Positions 54,695-62,094 of a stretch of 64,000 nucleotides of DNA are shown here, piece after piece. Where the stretch lies: positions 62,001-126,000 of the forward strand of contig CAYTBN010000009.1 in the NCBI GenBank assembly GCA_964436045.1, written 5' to 3'. A program made the position numbers and the translations under genes. The notes below the pieces were generated by a model. It ran no database searches. It saw only the letters and a program-made list of their open reading frames with translations, and had not been told where the DNA came from. Source of the stretch: CAYTBN01 sp964436045. GTDB taxonomy: Bacteria > Myxococcota_A > UBA796 > UBA9615 > CAYRNR01. Within the stretch, counting starts at the first letter, position 1; every line of letters begins with the position of its first letter.

Positions 54695-55159
54695 TCAGAT
54701 CGGCAACTTGACGATCTCCAGCCAGAACGCCTCGATGGTCTTGATCACCTTCATGAACTGCTCGAGGTCGATGGGCTTGGTGATGTAGCAGTTGGCATGG
54801 GCGTTGTACGCCCTCAGCACATCCTCTTCCTGAAGCGAGGTGGTCAGGATCACCACGGGAATCCGCTTCAGATCCTCGTCCGACTTCAGCTCCTCGAGGA
54901 CCTCCCGGCCATCCTTGCGCGGCATGTTGAGGTCCAGGAGGATCAGATCCGGGCGGGGCGCGCTGGCGAACGACCCCTCGTTCCGCAGGAAAGCCAGCGC
55001 CTCCACGCCGTCCTTGACCACGTGCAGGCTGTTGTGGACCTTGCTCTCCGCCAGGCTCTCCTGGGTCAGCAGCACATCGCCGGGATTGTCTTCGGCGAGC
55101 AGGATCTCGATCGGCTTGCCCAGCCGCCCCGCCGCCTTCGGGCTGGTTTCCGTTGCCAC
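54695..55159 (-). CDS. Single-domain response regulator (Rcp1-like)
   Basis: 154 residues from GTG 55159 (AAAGGACG upstream). One receiver domain: EILLAEDNPGDVLLTQESL (acidic pair), DLILLDLNMPRKDGREVLEE (phospho-acceptor Asp), VVILTTS and YITKPIDLEQF. No output domain. The AEDNPGD form and DGREVLEELK wording are typical of Rcp1-type regulators that receive phosphate from phytochrome or PAS kinases. Lies 37 bp upstream of the hybrid kinase gene. Confidence 0.93.
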   Translation of the reverse strand: MATETSPKAAGRLGKPIEILLAEDNPGDVLLTQESLAESKVHNSLHVVKDGVEALAFLRNEGSFASAPRPDLILLDLNMPRKDGREVLEELKSDEDLKRIPVVILTTSLQEEDVLRAYNAHANCYITKPIDLEQFMKVIKTIEAFWLEIVKLPI

Positions 55160-55326
55160 GCCATCGTCCTTTCGAGCGCGTTCACGCGGATTCGGGAGGA
55201 TGGGTAGATCGTCTTCCCGGCCATGCGTCGATCTATTCGGCCCGGCACCCCCAGAATTCAAGCCCATCTTCCGTATCTGGAGCAGATAGGTCAAGCGAAA
55301 CGATGGAGGTCGGGCCCCTTTCCGAG

Positions 55327-55377
55327 GAGTCCGGAATCCGGACTCCCTGGCGTCGAAGGTGTCCGGAATCCGGACTC
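55327..55377. repeat. Two copies of the palindromic element GAGTCCGGAATCCGGACTC
   Basis: Copies at 55327-55345 and 55361-55377, each nearly palindromic, in the divergent interval (55160-55445) between the response regulator and comEC. A third core, CCGGAATCCGGA, is inside comEC at about 57222. Could be regulator sites or a small repeat family. Nothing else was recognised in the interval. Confidence 0.6.
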
Positions 55378-55445
55378 CCGCAGCACACCGCGTCCTCCAC
55401 CGGTCCGGGATCACGGGCGGCACGGATCGTGAACCTGGACCAGCC

Positions 55446-57842
55446 GTGAGTCGCCGTCCGCTGCTGATGCCCACCGCCGCCCTCGCCGCCGGGGTCTGGC
55501 TCGGCATCCGCCTGCCAGATTGCGGACCCGGCCTGCTGGGGATCGCCCTGGGCTGTGCACTCCTGGCTCTCCTGCCGTCCCTGGATCGCCTCGCCTTCGC
55601 CGCCTGGTTCCCCCTCGGCGCTGGCTTCGCCGCACTCGGAGCGCCGGTCCCGGTCGGCGACCACCCCATCGATCCGTGGCTCTCCGGTCAGGCCGTGCTC
55701 ATCACCGGGCGGGTACGGGCGCCGCCGCGACTTCATCCGGACGGTTCCTGGGCGGTCGAGGTCGACCTGGTCGAACCGGCGCCGGGGCGCGTGCGCCTGC
55801 GAGCCTCCGGAGAGGACGTGCCCGCGCCGGGGGATGGGATCGCGGCCCGCGCGCGGTTACGGCCGCCCCGGGTCTTCGACTCGCCCGGCCAGCGCGACCG
55901 GCTGCTCCGGGAGCAGCGGACCGGCCTGCGAGGGAACGCCTATCCGTTCCCCGCGGACGCGGTCGTGGTGATCCGGGGCCCCCCCCGTGCGCTGGACGAA
56001 GTGCGAGAGATCGTACGCTCGTTCCTCGCGGTCCGGCTCGACGATCCCACCGCCGGTATCGCGCTGGCGCTGGTTCTCGGCGACCGGTCCCGGCTCGAAC
56101 CGGGGCTGCGGGACCACTTCCGCCGGACCGGCACCTCCCACCTGCTGGCAATCTCGGGTCTGCACGTGGGCATCGTGGCCTGGGTAGTCGGGATCACCAT
56201 CCGCTGGCTTGCAGCCCTGGTGGGGCCGGTTCGGATTCGCGTCTCGCCGCGGACGGCGGGTGTGATGGCCGGACTGCTGGCCGCCATCGGCTACGCGTCG
56301 TTGACCGGCTGGGCGATCTCCACCAGCAGGGCCACCGCGATGGCTGCGGTCCTGGCGCTGCTGCTGGTCGCGCGGCGACCCATCGACACGATCCAGGTCT
56401 GCGCCGCCGCGGCGTGTGCGCTGTTACTGGCCGATCCCGCCGTGCTGTGGGAGCCGGCCACGGCCCTGAGCTTCGGCAGCGTGGTGGCCATCGTCCGGCT
56501 CACGCCTCCGGCCGGGGGGCACCGCCTCCGCACCGCAGCCGCCGGGTCCGCCGCTGCGGCGGTCGGCACGGCGCCCTGGACCCTGGGTCTGTTCGGCGAG
56601 CTGTCGTTGGTCTCCGTGCCTGCGAACCTGGTGGCGATCCCGCTGCTCGGAATGCTCCTCGTCCCACTCCTGCTGGCCGCGGTCGCCATCGGCGGCGTCT
56701 GGGGTGGCGCGGGGACCGGCCTGCTCGCGCTCGCCGACGTGGTCGCCCGCGCCGGCTGCGGGATCCTCGCGGTGCTGGGCGATCCGCGCTGGTCGCCTCA
56801 GCTCGAGGCCACGCCACCGCATGCGCTCACGACGGCGTCGGTGGTCTTGCTGACCGTCGCGTTCTGCCTACCCCGCCGATCCCAGCGCTGGCTCGGGGCG
56901 CTGGCGGCCGCCGCCCTGTCCCTCGTGCCGTGGCATCCCGGCGCGCCACCGCGGGGCGAGCTGACCCTCACCGCCTTCGACGTCGGCCACGGAGATGCCC
57001 TGCTGCTCAGCTTGCCGGCCGGCGATCAACTGCTGATCGACGCGGGGGGCCGCGCCCAGGGGCTGGATCCGGGTTCAGAGGTGGTCGTACCCGCCCTGCG
57101 GCGGCTGGGGGTGGACCACCTGGATGCGGCCGTCGTCAGCCACCTGCATCTGGACCATTACGGCGGCATGGCGGCGATCCTGACCGAGCTGACCGTGGAC
57201 GCGTTGTGGCTGCCGGTACCCCCGGAATCCGGACACCCGGCCGAGGCCGTCACCGCAGCGGCGCTGACGGAGCGGGTGCCCATCGCCGTCCTCGCCGGCC
57301 AGACGTTGACTGGCCCCCGGGGAGGTTGCCGGATCGAGCAACTCCACCCGCTCCCGGGGCACGCCTGCCCAGGGGGCGCCGTCGACTGCGGGGCCAACGG
57401 ACACTCGGCGGTCATCCGGATCGTCCACGGCGACGTGGCCTTCCTCCTCACCGGGGACATGGAGGCCGACCTGGAGTGGGAACTGACGCGGGCGGAGGTC
57501 CCCTTGCGGGCGCAGGTGCTCAAGGTGCCGCACCACGGCAGCGCCACGTCGAGTTCGCCGCCGCTGCTGGCATCGGTGGCCCCCGCGCTCGCCATCGCGT
57601 CGCTGGATCCCCGCTCGCGGCACAAGCTCCCCCGCCCTTCGGTCACCCACCGCTACTGCGGTGCGGGGACCGTGTGGCGGTCAACCGGTTCCGATGGAAC
57701 GATCCAGGTGAGCACCGACGGCCGACGAATCCGCTTCCGGACCTTCCGGGTCAGGGAGGGGTGGAGCCGCTGGCAGCCCTTGCCCGACGCCGGAGCAGCG
57801 CGTAGCCAACCACCGCCGCGATCAGCAACATCGCGGCGGTGA
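55446..57842 (+). CDS. comEC: ComEC/Rec2 DNA-uptake channel and metallo-beta-lactamase-fold protein
   Basis: 798 residues from GTG 55446. N-terminal DUF4131 region with two or three helices and an OB-like segment. The Competence domain (about 200-480) has GTSHLLAISGLHVGIVAW, the family hallmark, and many helices. The C-terminal metallo-beta-lactamase fold (from about 505) contains FDVGHGDALLLSLPAG, VVSHLHLDHYGG and LKVPHHGSATSSSPPLL. Moves single-stranded DNA across the inner membrane during transformation and may degrade the other strand. Its last 92 bp overlap the convergent lgt gene; the final residues past the fold are Arg/Pro-rich and may be read-through. Confidence 0.93.
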   Translation: MSRRPLLMPTAALAAGVWLGIRLPDCGPGLLGIALGCALLALLPSLDRLAFAAWFPLGAGFAALGAPVPVGDHPIDPWLSGQAVLITGRVRAPPRLHPDGSWAVEVDLVEPAPGRVRLRASGEDVPAPGDGIAARARLRPPRVFDSPGQRDRLLREQRTGLRGNAYPFPADAVVVIRGPPRALDEVREIVRSFLAVRLDDPTAGIALALVLGDRSRLEPGLRDHFRRTGTSHLLAISGLHVGIVAWVVGITIRWLAALVGPVRIRVSPRTAGVMAGLLAAIGYASLTGWAISTSRATAMAAVLALLLVARRPIDTIQVCAAAACALLLADPAVLWEPATALSFGSVVAIVRLTPPAGGHRLRTAAAGSAAAAVGTAPWTLGLFGELSLVSVPANLVAIPLLGMLLVPLLLAAVAIGGVWGGAGTGLLALADVVARAGCGILAVLGDPRWSPQLEATPPHALTTASVVLLTVAFCLPRRSQRWLGALAAAALSLVPWHPGAPPRGELTLTAFDVGHGDALLLSLPAGDQLLIDAGGRAQGLDPGSEVVVPALRRLGVDHLDAAVVSHLHLDHYGGMAAILTELTVDALWLPVPPESGHPAEAVTAAALTERVPIAVLAGQTLTGPRGGCRIEQLHPLPGHACPGGAVDCGANGHSAVIRIVHGDVAFLLTGDMEADLEWELTRAEVPLRAQVLKVPHHGSATSSSPPLLASVAPALAIASLDPRSRHKLPRPSVTHRYCGAGTVWRSTGSDGTIQVSTDGRRIRFRTFRVREGWSRWQPLPDAGAARSQPPPRSATSRR

Positions 57843-58560
57843 ACTGACTGGTGCTGACCGCCTCCCCGAGAACGCCTTGCCAGACAAAACCCCGCTCGCC
57901 GTCCCCGCGAAAGACCTCCAGGACGATCCGCGCGGCGCCGTAAAGCGCCAGGTAGGTCAACCCGATCTGCCCCACGAATCGCCGACGGGGACGCAACACC
58001 AGCAGCAGGGCGAAGATGCCCAGGTTGGCCCCGAACTCGTACAGCTGGACGGGGTGCAGCGGCACCCCCGCGGGGGCGATCTGTTCCCATTCGCTCACCG
58101 GGAATCGCACCGCCCAGGGCAAATCCGCGGCGGGTGTGCCGTAACAACAGCCCACGGCGAGGCAGCCCAGGCGCCCGATGGCGTGGCCGAGCGCGATCCC
58201 CGGAGCGACGAGGTCGGCGTAACGCAGCAGCGGCAGCCTTCGCAGGCGCATGTACAGGGCCCCCACCGCGACGGCGGCGAGCAAGCCCCCGAGGAAGACC
58301 AGCCCTCCCCTGCGCGGCTGGAAGATCTCGGCCGGGTGCGCCAGGAAGTGCGGCAGCTGCGTCAGCACGAACAGCGCGCGGGATCCAACGACGGCGGCGA
58401 CGATGACCCAGAACGCCAGCCACTCCACGTGGGCCCCGGACAGCCCGTCCCGCCGGGCGGCGCCGAGGGTCCAGCGGACACCGACAAAGAAGCCGGCGGC
58501 CACCAGCACCCCGTACCAGGTGATGGGCAGCTCCCCCAGCCGCACCGCGATCGGGAACAC
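57751..58560 (-). CDS. lgt: Prolipoprotein diacylglyceryl transferase, copy 1
   Basis: 269 residues, GTG 58560 immediately after the stop of copy 2. Seven or so helices. Lgt signature GHAIGRLGCLAVGCCYGTPA (central Arg) and HPVQLYE. Adds the diacylglycerol group to the lipobox Cys at the inner-membrane periplasmic face. 3' end overlaps comEC by 92 bp on the other strand. Confidence 0.92.
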   Translation of the reverse strand: MFPIAVRLGELPITWYGVLVAAGFFVGVRWTLGAARRDGLSGAHVEWLAFWVIVAAVVGSRALFVLTQLPHFLAHPAEIFQPRRGGLVFLGGLLAAVAVGALYMRLRRLPLLRYADLVAPGIALGHAIGRLGCLAVGCCYGTPAADLPWAVRFPVSEWEQIAPAGVPLHPVQLYEFGANLGIFALLLVLRPRRRFVGQIGLTYLALYGAARIVLEVFRGDGERGFVWQGVLGEAVSTSQFTAAMLLIAAVVGYALLRRRARAASGSTPP

Positions 58561-59367
58561 CTAGCCCGTCCTCCCCCGGCGGCCGAGCACGCGCATTCCG
58601 ATCAGGGCCGCCACCACCAGCGGGATGCTCACCAGCTGGGAGGTGGAGATCCAGTCCAGGTAGACACCCCGGCCCAGGTCGAATCGAAACACCTCCACCA
58701 CGGAACGACCCACTGCGTACCCGATCAGCATGTGGAAGAAGGCCTGGCCGTCGTAGCGCTGGTGGTTCCGCACGTGACGAACCCACAGGAACAGCCCCAG
58801 ACCCAGCATGCTCAGGTAGAGCTGGGTGGGATGGAGGGGCACGCCCTCCAGCGCCCGCGGCACCTGGCCGGAGAAGAAGGAGATACCCCAGGGCAGGGGC
58901 GCCCCGAGGGGAAAATCGATGGGACGGCCGTAGCAACACCCCGCGGACAGGCAGCCGAGCCGGCCGAAACACAGGCCCAGGGCGGCGGCCGGGGTGAACA
59001 CGTCCATCACCTGCGCGAAACGCAGGCCCCGCCAGCGAATGTAGACCGCCATGCATGCCCAGCAGAACAGCACGCCGCCGTAGTAGACGAAGCCCCCTTC
59101 CCAGATCCGCAGCAGCTTGGAAGGATCCTCCAGGTAGGCCCCGGGATTCTCGAACAGGATGTGGCCCAGGCGAGCGCCCACCAGCGACGCGACCAGCACG
59201 ATCAGCCCCAGGTCGAGCATGCGGCGCACGGGAAGTGCCGAGCGGCGGGACTCCTGGGCCACCACGTTGGTGGCCATGATGAAGGCGATGCAGAGCCAGA
59301 AGTAGTAGCCGGGGACCGCCAGGGCGCCCAGCAGCGGGAGGTCCCCGTCCAGGACCCAGGGTTTCAT
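58561..59367 (-). CDS. lgt: Prolipoprotein diacylglyceryl transferase, copy 2
   Basis: 268 residues from ATG 59367. Lgt motifs: GARLGHILFENPGAY, ALGLCFGRLGCLSAGCCYGRP and HPTQLYLSML. Differs clearly from copy 1 outside the signature (own N-terminus VLDGDLPLLGALAVPGYYFW), so it is an old paralogue rather than a fresh duplication. Between lspA (5 bp gap) and copy 1 (no gap): one operon. Confidence 0.92.
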   Translation of the reverse strand: MKPWVLDGDLPLLGALAVPGYYFWLCIAFIMATNVVAQESRRSALPVRRMLDLGLIVLVASLVGARLGHILFENPGAYLEDPSKLLRIWEGGFVYYGGVLFCWACMAVYIRWRGLRFAQVMDVFTPAAALGLCFGRLGCLSAGCCYGRPIDFPLGAPLPWGISFFSGQVPRALEGVPLHPTQLYLSMLGLGLFLWVRHVRNHQRYDGQAFFHMLIGYAVGRSVVEVFRFDLGRGVYLDWISTSQLVSIPLVVAALIGMRVLGRRGRTG

Positions 59368-59372
59368 GCGGA

Positions 59373-60005
59373 TTATTCGCCGCCGTTTTCCGCGGCGTCA
59401 GGCTCGGAATCGGACTCGGGCGCGGACCCGGACTCAGGCGCGGACTCGGGCGCGGGCTCCTGTTCCGCGTCCCCCGCCCCTCGGCCACGCAGGGTCTCGA
59501 TCACCAGCACGTGGAACAGGAAGACGGCGACACCGAGAACGATGGCGATGTCCGCGACATTGAAGGTCGGGTAGTGCGAGGTGTGCCACCGGTCGAGGGT
59601 GAAGTCGCGCAGGGCCCCGTTCCAGCCCACGTGGAAGTCGAAGAAATCGGTGACCTTGCCGAACAGCGCACGATCGATGAAGTTCCCGATGGCGCCGGAC
59701 AGGATCATCGACAGCGCCACCGCCAGCCAGTTGTCCCGTTCGGTGAGGCTCCGGTAGTACAGCCCGATCACGACGAAGGCGACCACCGAGACCAACAAGA
59801 AGATGGTCAGCCGATGCTCGTGATTGCGCATCAGTCCCCAGGCGGCGCCCGGGTTTTCGACGAAGATCAGGTTGAAGAACTTGGGGATGATCTCGACGGG
59901 AAGCTCGTTCGCCGCGGCCTGTGCTCGGATCCAGATCTTCGTCAACTGGTCGAGGGCCGTGAACAGCGGCACCACGGTCACCAGGATGAGGATCTTGCGG
60001 GACAC
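59373..60005 (-). CDS. lspA: Lipoprotein signal peptidase II
   Basis: 210 residues from GTG 60005 (TAGGAG upstream). Four helices. Aspartyl protease motifs GAIGNFIDRALFGKVTDF and PTFNVADIAIVLG (catalytic Asp pair), plus ENPGAAWGL. Removes the signal peptide after lipidation. The last 40 residues are EPAPESAPESGSAPESDSEP, an acidic tail encoded by the hexamer-like repeat at 59400-59460 and longer than usual for LspA. Cotranscribed with lgt genes and the Nudix gene (8 bp gap). Confidence 0.95.
   Translation of the reverse strand: MSRKILILVTVVPLFTALDQLTKIWIRAQAAANELPVEIIPKFFNLIFVENPGAAWGLMRNHEHRLTIFLLVSVVAFVVIGLYYRSLTERDNWLAVALSMILSGAIGNFIDRALFGKVTDFFDFHVGWNGALRDFTLDRWHTSHYPTFNVADIAIVLGVAVFLFHVLVIETLRGRGAGDAEQEPAPESAPESGSAPESDSEPDAAENGGE
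59400..59460. repeat. Degenerate GAGTCC/GAGCCC hexamer array encoding the LspA tail
   Basis: About ten imperfect hexamers on the minus strand coding for Glu-Ser/Glu-Pro, in the cytoplasmic tail of LspA. Confidence 0.55.
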
Positions 60006-60013
60006 GGGATCTC

Positions 60014-60415
60014 CTACATCGCGCCGACGAGCAGCGCGACGGTCTCCTGATCAGCGCCGGGGAACTCGTAGCGGTCGAACTCGTCCGGCGCGACCCAGTG
60101 GTAGGCGTGGACGTTGGCCTCCGGGAACTCCCCCGGAGGCAGGCTGCAGCGGTAGACCCGGAGGTTGACGGTGTACTTCGGGTACTCGTGGGTCACTTCC
60201 AGGGTCAGCTCGCCCACCTCCGGCGTGACGCCGAACTTCTCGTCGATCTCGCGGCCGATCGCCTCGGCGTCGGTTTCGCCATCCTCCACCCGCCCGCCAG
60301 GGAACTCCCACAGCAGAGGCAGCACAGCCTTCGGCGCCCGCTGGGTGATCAGATATCGCCCGCCGCGGGCGATCTCGGCGGCGACAACCCGGATCGTCCG
60401 CCCTTCGTACTTCAT
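60014..60415 (-). CDS. Nudix hydrolase (MutT/NUDT1-like)
   Basis: 133 residues from ATG 60415. Nudix box GGRVEDGETDAEAIGREIDE then KFGV: G-x5-E-x7-REI-D-E-K, so the second Glu of the usual EE pair is Lys. The rest (ITQRAPKAVLPLLWEFPGG, YRCSLPPGEFPEANVHAYHW) fits MutT-type 8-oxo-dGTP or CTP pyrophosphohydrolases. Catalysis may be weakened or use another ligand. Head of the operon Nudix-lspA-lgt-lgt. Confidence 0.9.
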   Translation of the reverse strand: MKYEGRTIRVVAAEIARGGRYLITQRAPKAVLPLLWEFPGGRVEDGETDAEAIGREIDEKFGVTPEVGELTLEVTHEYPKYTVNLRVYRCSLPPGEFPEANVHAYHWVAPDEFDRYEFPGADQETVALLVGAM

Positions 60416-60554
60416 CCGCCCTGGCCTCCCTGGAAAAGCGACGAATGTATAGCACGAATAGAACGCGCTTCACGAAGCATCGAATAACCGCGGCATGACG
60501 GTCGTCGAACCTCCCAGTTCGGTTGGATAGTCCGGCGAATACCCCGGAGGGATC

Positions 60555-61454
60555 ATGAAGAATCTGTTGACGTCGATCGTTTTTGCCTGCTCAACCCTGC
60601 TGCTCGCGCCCCCCGCTCTGGCCGGTGATGCCCTGGACCAGGCCAAGGAGACCGCGGTTCAGGACGCCCGCTCCAAGTCTCGCAACAAGAGCAAGAGCAA
60701 GAACAAGAGCAAGCGCCACAGTTCTTCCCGCCGACACGGATCGAGCCACTCGGCCCACTCCGGCGGTTCGCATCACTCCTCGCATGGCAGCGGGCACCGC
60801 TCCAGTCACTCGCGCTACCGGCACCCCGGCCACTCGCCGGTCGTGGTCCACCACTCCAGCCACCGGCGCCACCTGGTGGTGCGCCGCACGCCGGCGGTGG
60901 TCGTGCATCCCTCCTCCCCGGCCCGTGACCGGGTCGTGGACGACGTGGCCGTTCGCCGTCGCGCCGACAAGGCCCAGCGGTTCAGCATCGGTGTGAGCGC
61001 GGGTGTCGCGGCCACCGAGCTGTTCAACGGCGAGACGTACGCAAACCTGGGTGTCGAAGGACAGGCCCGTTACCGGATCGCCGACCCCATCGGCGTCGAG
61101 GTGACCCTGGGCTACTTCGGCGACGCCACCCGCCAGACGCGGCGGATGGACGTGCCGTTCAGCGCCTCGGTGATGGTCCACACCCCGGGCTACATCCCCG
61201 TCAGCGCCTTCGCCTACGCCGGTGTGACCTTGAACTACCGGGACTACGACCTGACCAGCATCGGTGGCGAGCACCTGCGCGGCGGGATCGCCGGGCCCCA
61301 CGTGGGCGCCGGCCTGGCCGTGAACCTCGGCCCCAGCGCCACACTGGAGTGGGACGTTCGCTACACCCACTTCCTGGCGGAGACCGGCGCCAACCGCGGC
61401 GGCGCCGCGGCGGGCCAGCTCGGCTCCAACCTGTCCGTCAACTTCTTCTTCTAG
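60555..61454 (+). CDS. Outer-membrane beta-barrel protein with His/Ser/Arg-rich N-terminal region
   Basis: 299 residues. Signal peptide (LTSIVFACSTLLLAPPALA). Residues of about 38-130 are rich in Lys, Ser, His and Arg (KSKSKNKSKRHSSSRRHGSS), a possible metal- or polyanion-binding segment. The C-terminal 160 residues are an OmpA-like/porin-type barrel (FSIGVSAGVAATELFNGETY, ATLEWDVRYTHFL) ending in NFFF. Resembles small outer-membrane proteins; ligand unknown. Its TAG stop lies in a CTAG shared with the convergent gene. Confidence 0.78.
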   Translation: MKNLLTSIVFACSTLLLAPPALAGDALDQAKETAVQDARSKSRNKSKSKNKSKRHSSSRRHGSSHSAHSGGSHHSSHGSGHRSSHSRYRHPGHSPVVVHHSSHRRHLVVRRTPAVVVHPSSPARDRVVDDVAVRRRADKAQRFSIGVSAGVAATELFNGETYANLGVEGQARYRIADPIGVEVTLGYFGDATRQTRRMDVPFSASVMVHTPGYIPVSAFAYAGVTLNYRDYDLTSIGGEHLRGGIAGPHVGAGLAVNLGPSATLEWDVRYTHFLAETGANRGGAAAGQLGSNLSVNFFF

Positions 61455-61966
61455 GACGCCTCGGCCGCGAACCGCGGCACGAACCCCGCCGGCGCCTCGC
61501 TCGTCTCCCCATCCCCGCAGTGATACGGCGACAAGAAGACATCCACCGGGCCGGCCGGACACGGCACCTCGAAGCGGTCGATCGCGCGCGCCCGGAACAC
61601 CCGCTGGATGGTCTCGCGGGTCGCGTCCATGACCGAGAACGGGTCGTCGAAGGGCGGGGTCGAGGGGTCGGACTCGCACAGCAGGCTCGCGAGATAGGCC
61701 TGCTCCCCGTCCACGCCGCAGACCCGGACCGGACGGCCTGCGCTCGCCCCGACGCTCGGACCCGACGCCGGTTCCAGGGCCGTCTGCCACGAGGTATCGA
61801 AGGGATCGGTGTACCAGGCCGGAAAGCTCACGTGCTCGGCGTGGGCCGGCAGATGGAGCGACAGGGCCCACGCCGCCAGCATCGCGAACAGGGCGACGGT
61901 ACCGAGGGCGACCAGTGTGCCCGCAACGAACAGGCCACGATCGCGGGGGCGGGGGGCGTCGGCCAT
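61451..61966 (-). CDS. Membrane-anchored hypothetical protein
   Basis: 171 residues from ATG 61966. One N-terminal helix (GLFVAGTLVALGTVALFAML) leaves a periplasmic domain with four Cys (VRVCGVDGEQAYLASLLCES, FEVPCPAGPVDVFLSPYHCG), perhaps two disulfides. No family recognised. Stops within the palindrome CTAG that also ends the barrel gene. Confidence 0.65.
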   Translation of the reverse strand: MADAPRPRDRGLFVAGTLVALGTVALFAMLAAWALSLHLPAHAEHVSFPAWYTDPFDTSWQTALEPASGPSVGASAGRPVRVCGVDGEQAYLASLLCESDPSTPPFDDPFSVMDATRETIQRVFRARAIDRFEVPCPAGPVDVFLSPYHCGDGETSEAPAGFVPRFAAEAS

Positions 61967-62076
61967 GCGTGGGAGCCTACGCGTACCCCGGCGGTGTTTC
62001 AACGGCTGGCGGCGACGAGCGAAGGCGGGTGTCGGCGGCTTTTTTCGGGGTCACCCACCTTTCCCCGCCGGGCTGA

Positions 62077-62082
62077 TACACT
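62077..62082 (+). promoter_or_regulatory. Extended -10 (TGATACACT) close to the glycosidase-like start
   Basis: TGA then TACACT only 12 bp before ATG 62095. Transcription from it would give a leaderless or nearly leaderless mRNA. No good -35 seen. Confidence 0.35.
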
Positions 62083-62094
62083 CTCGTGTCATCC

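Noticed and set aside
62037..62046. T6 run as an intrinsic terminator before the glycosidase-like gene
   Set aside because: No complementary stem precedes the T-run on either strand.
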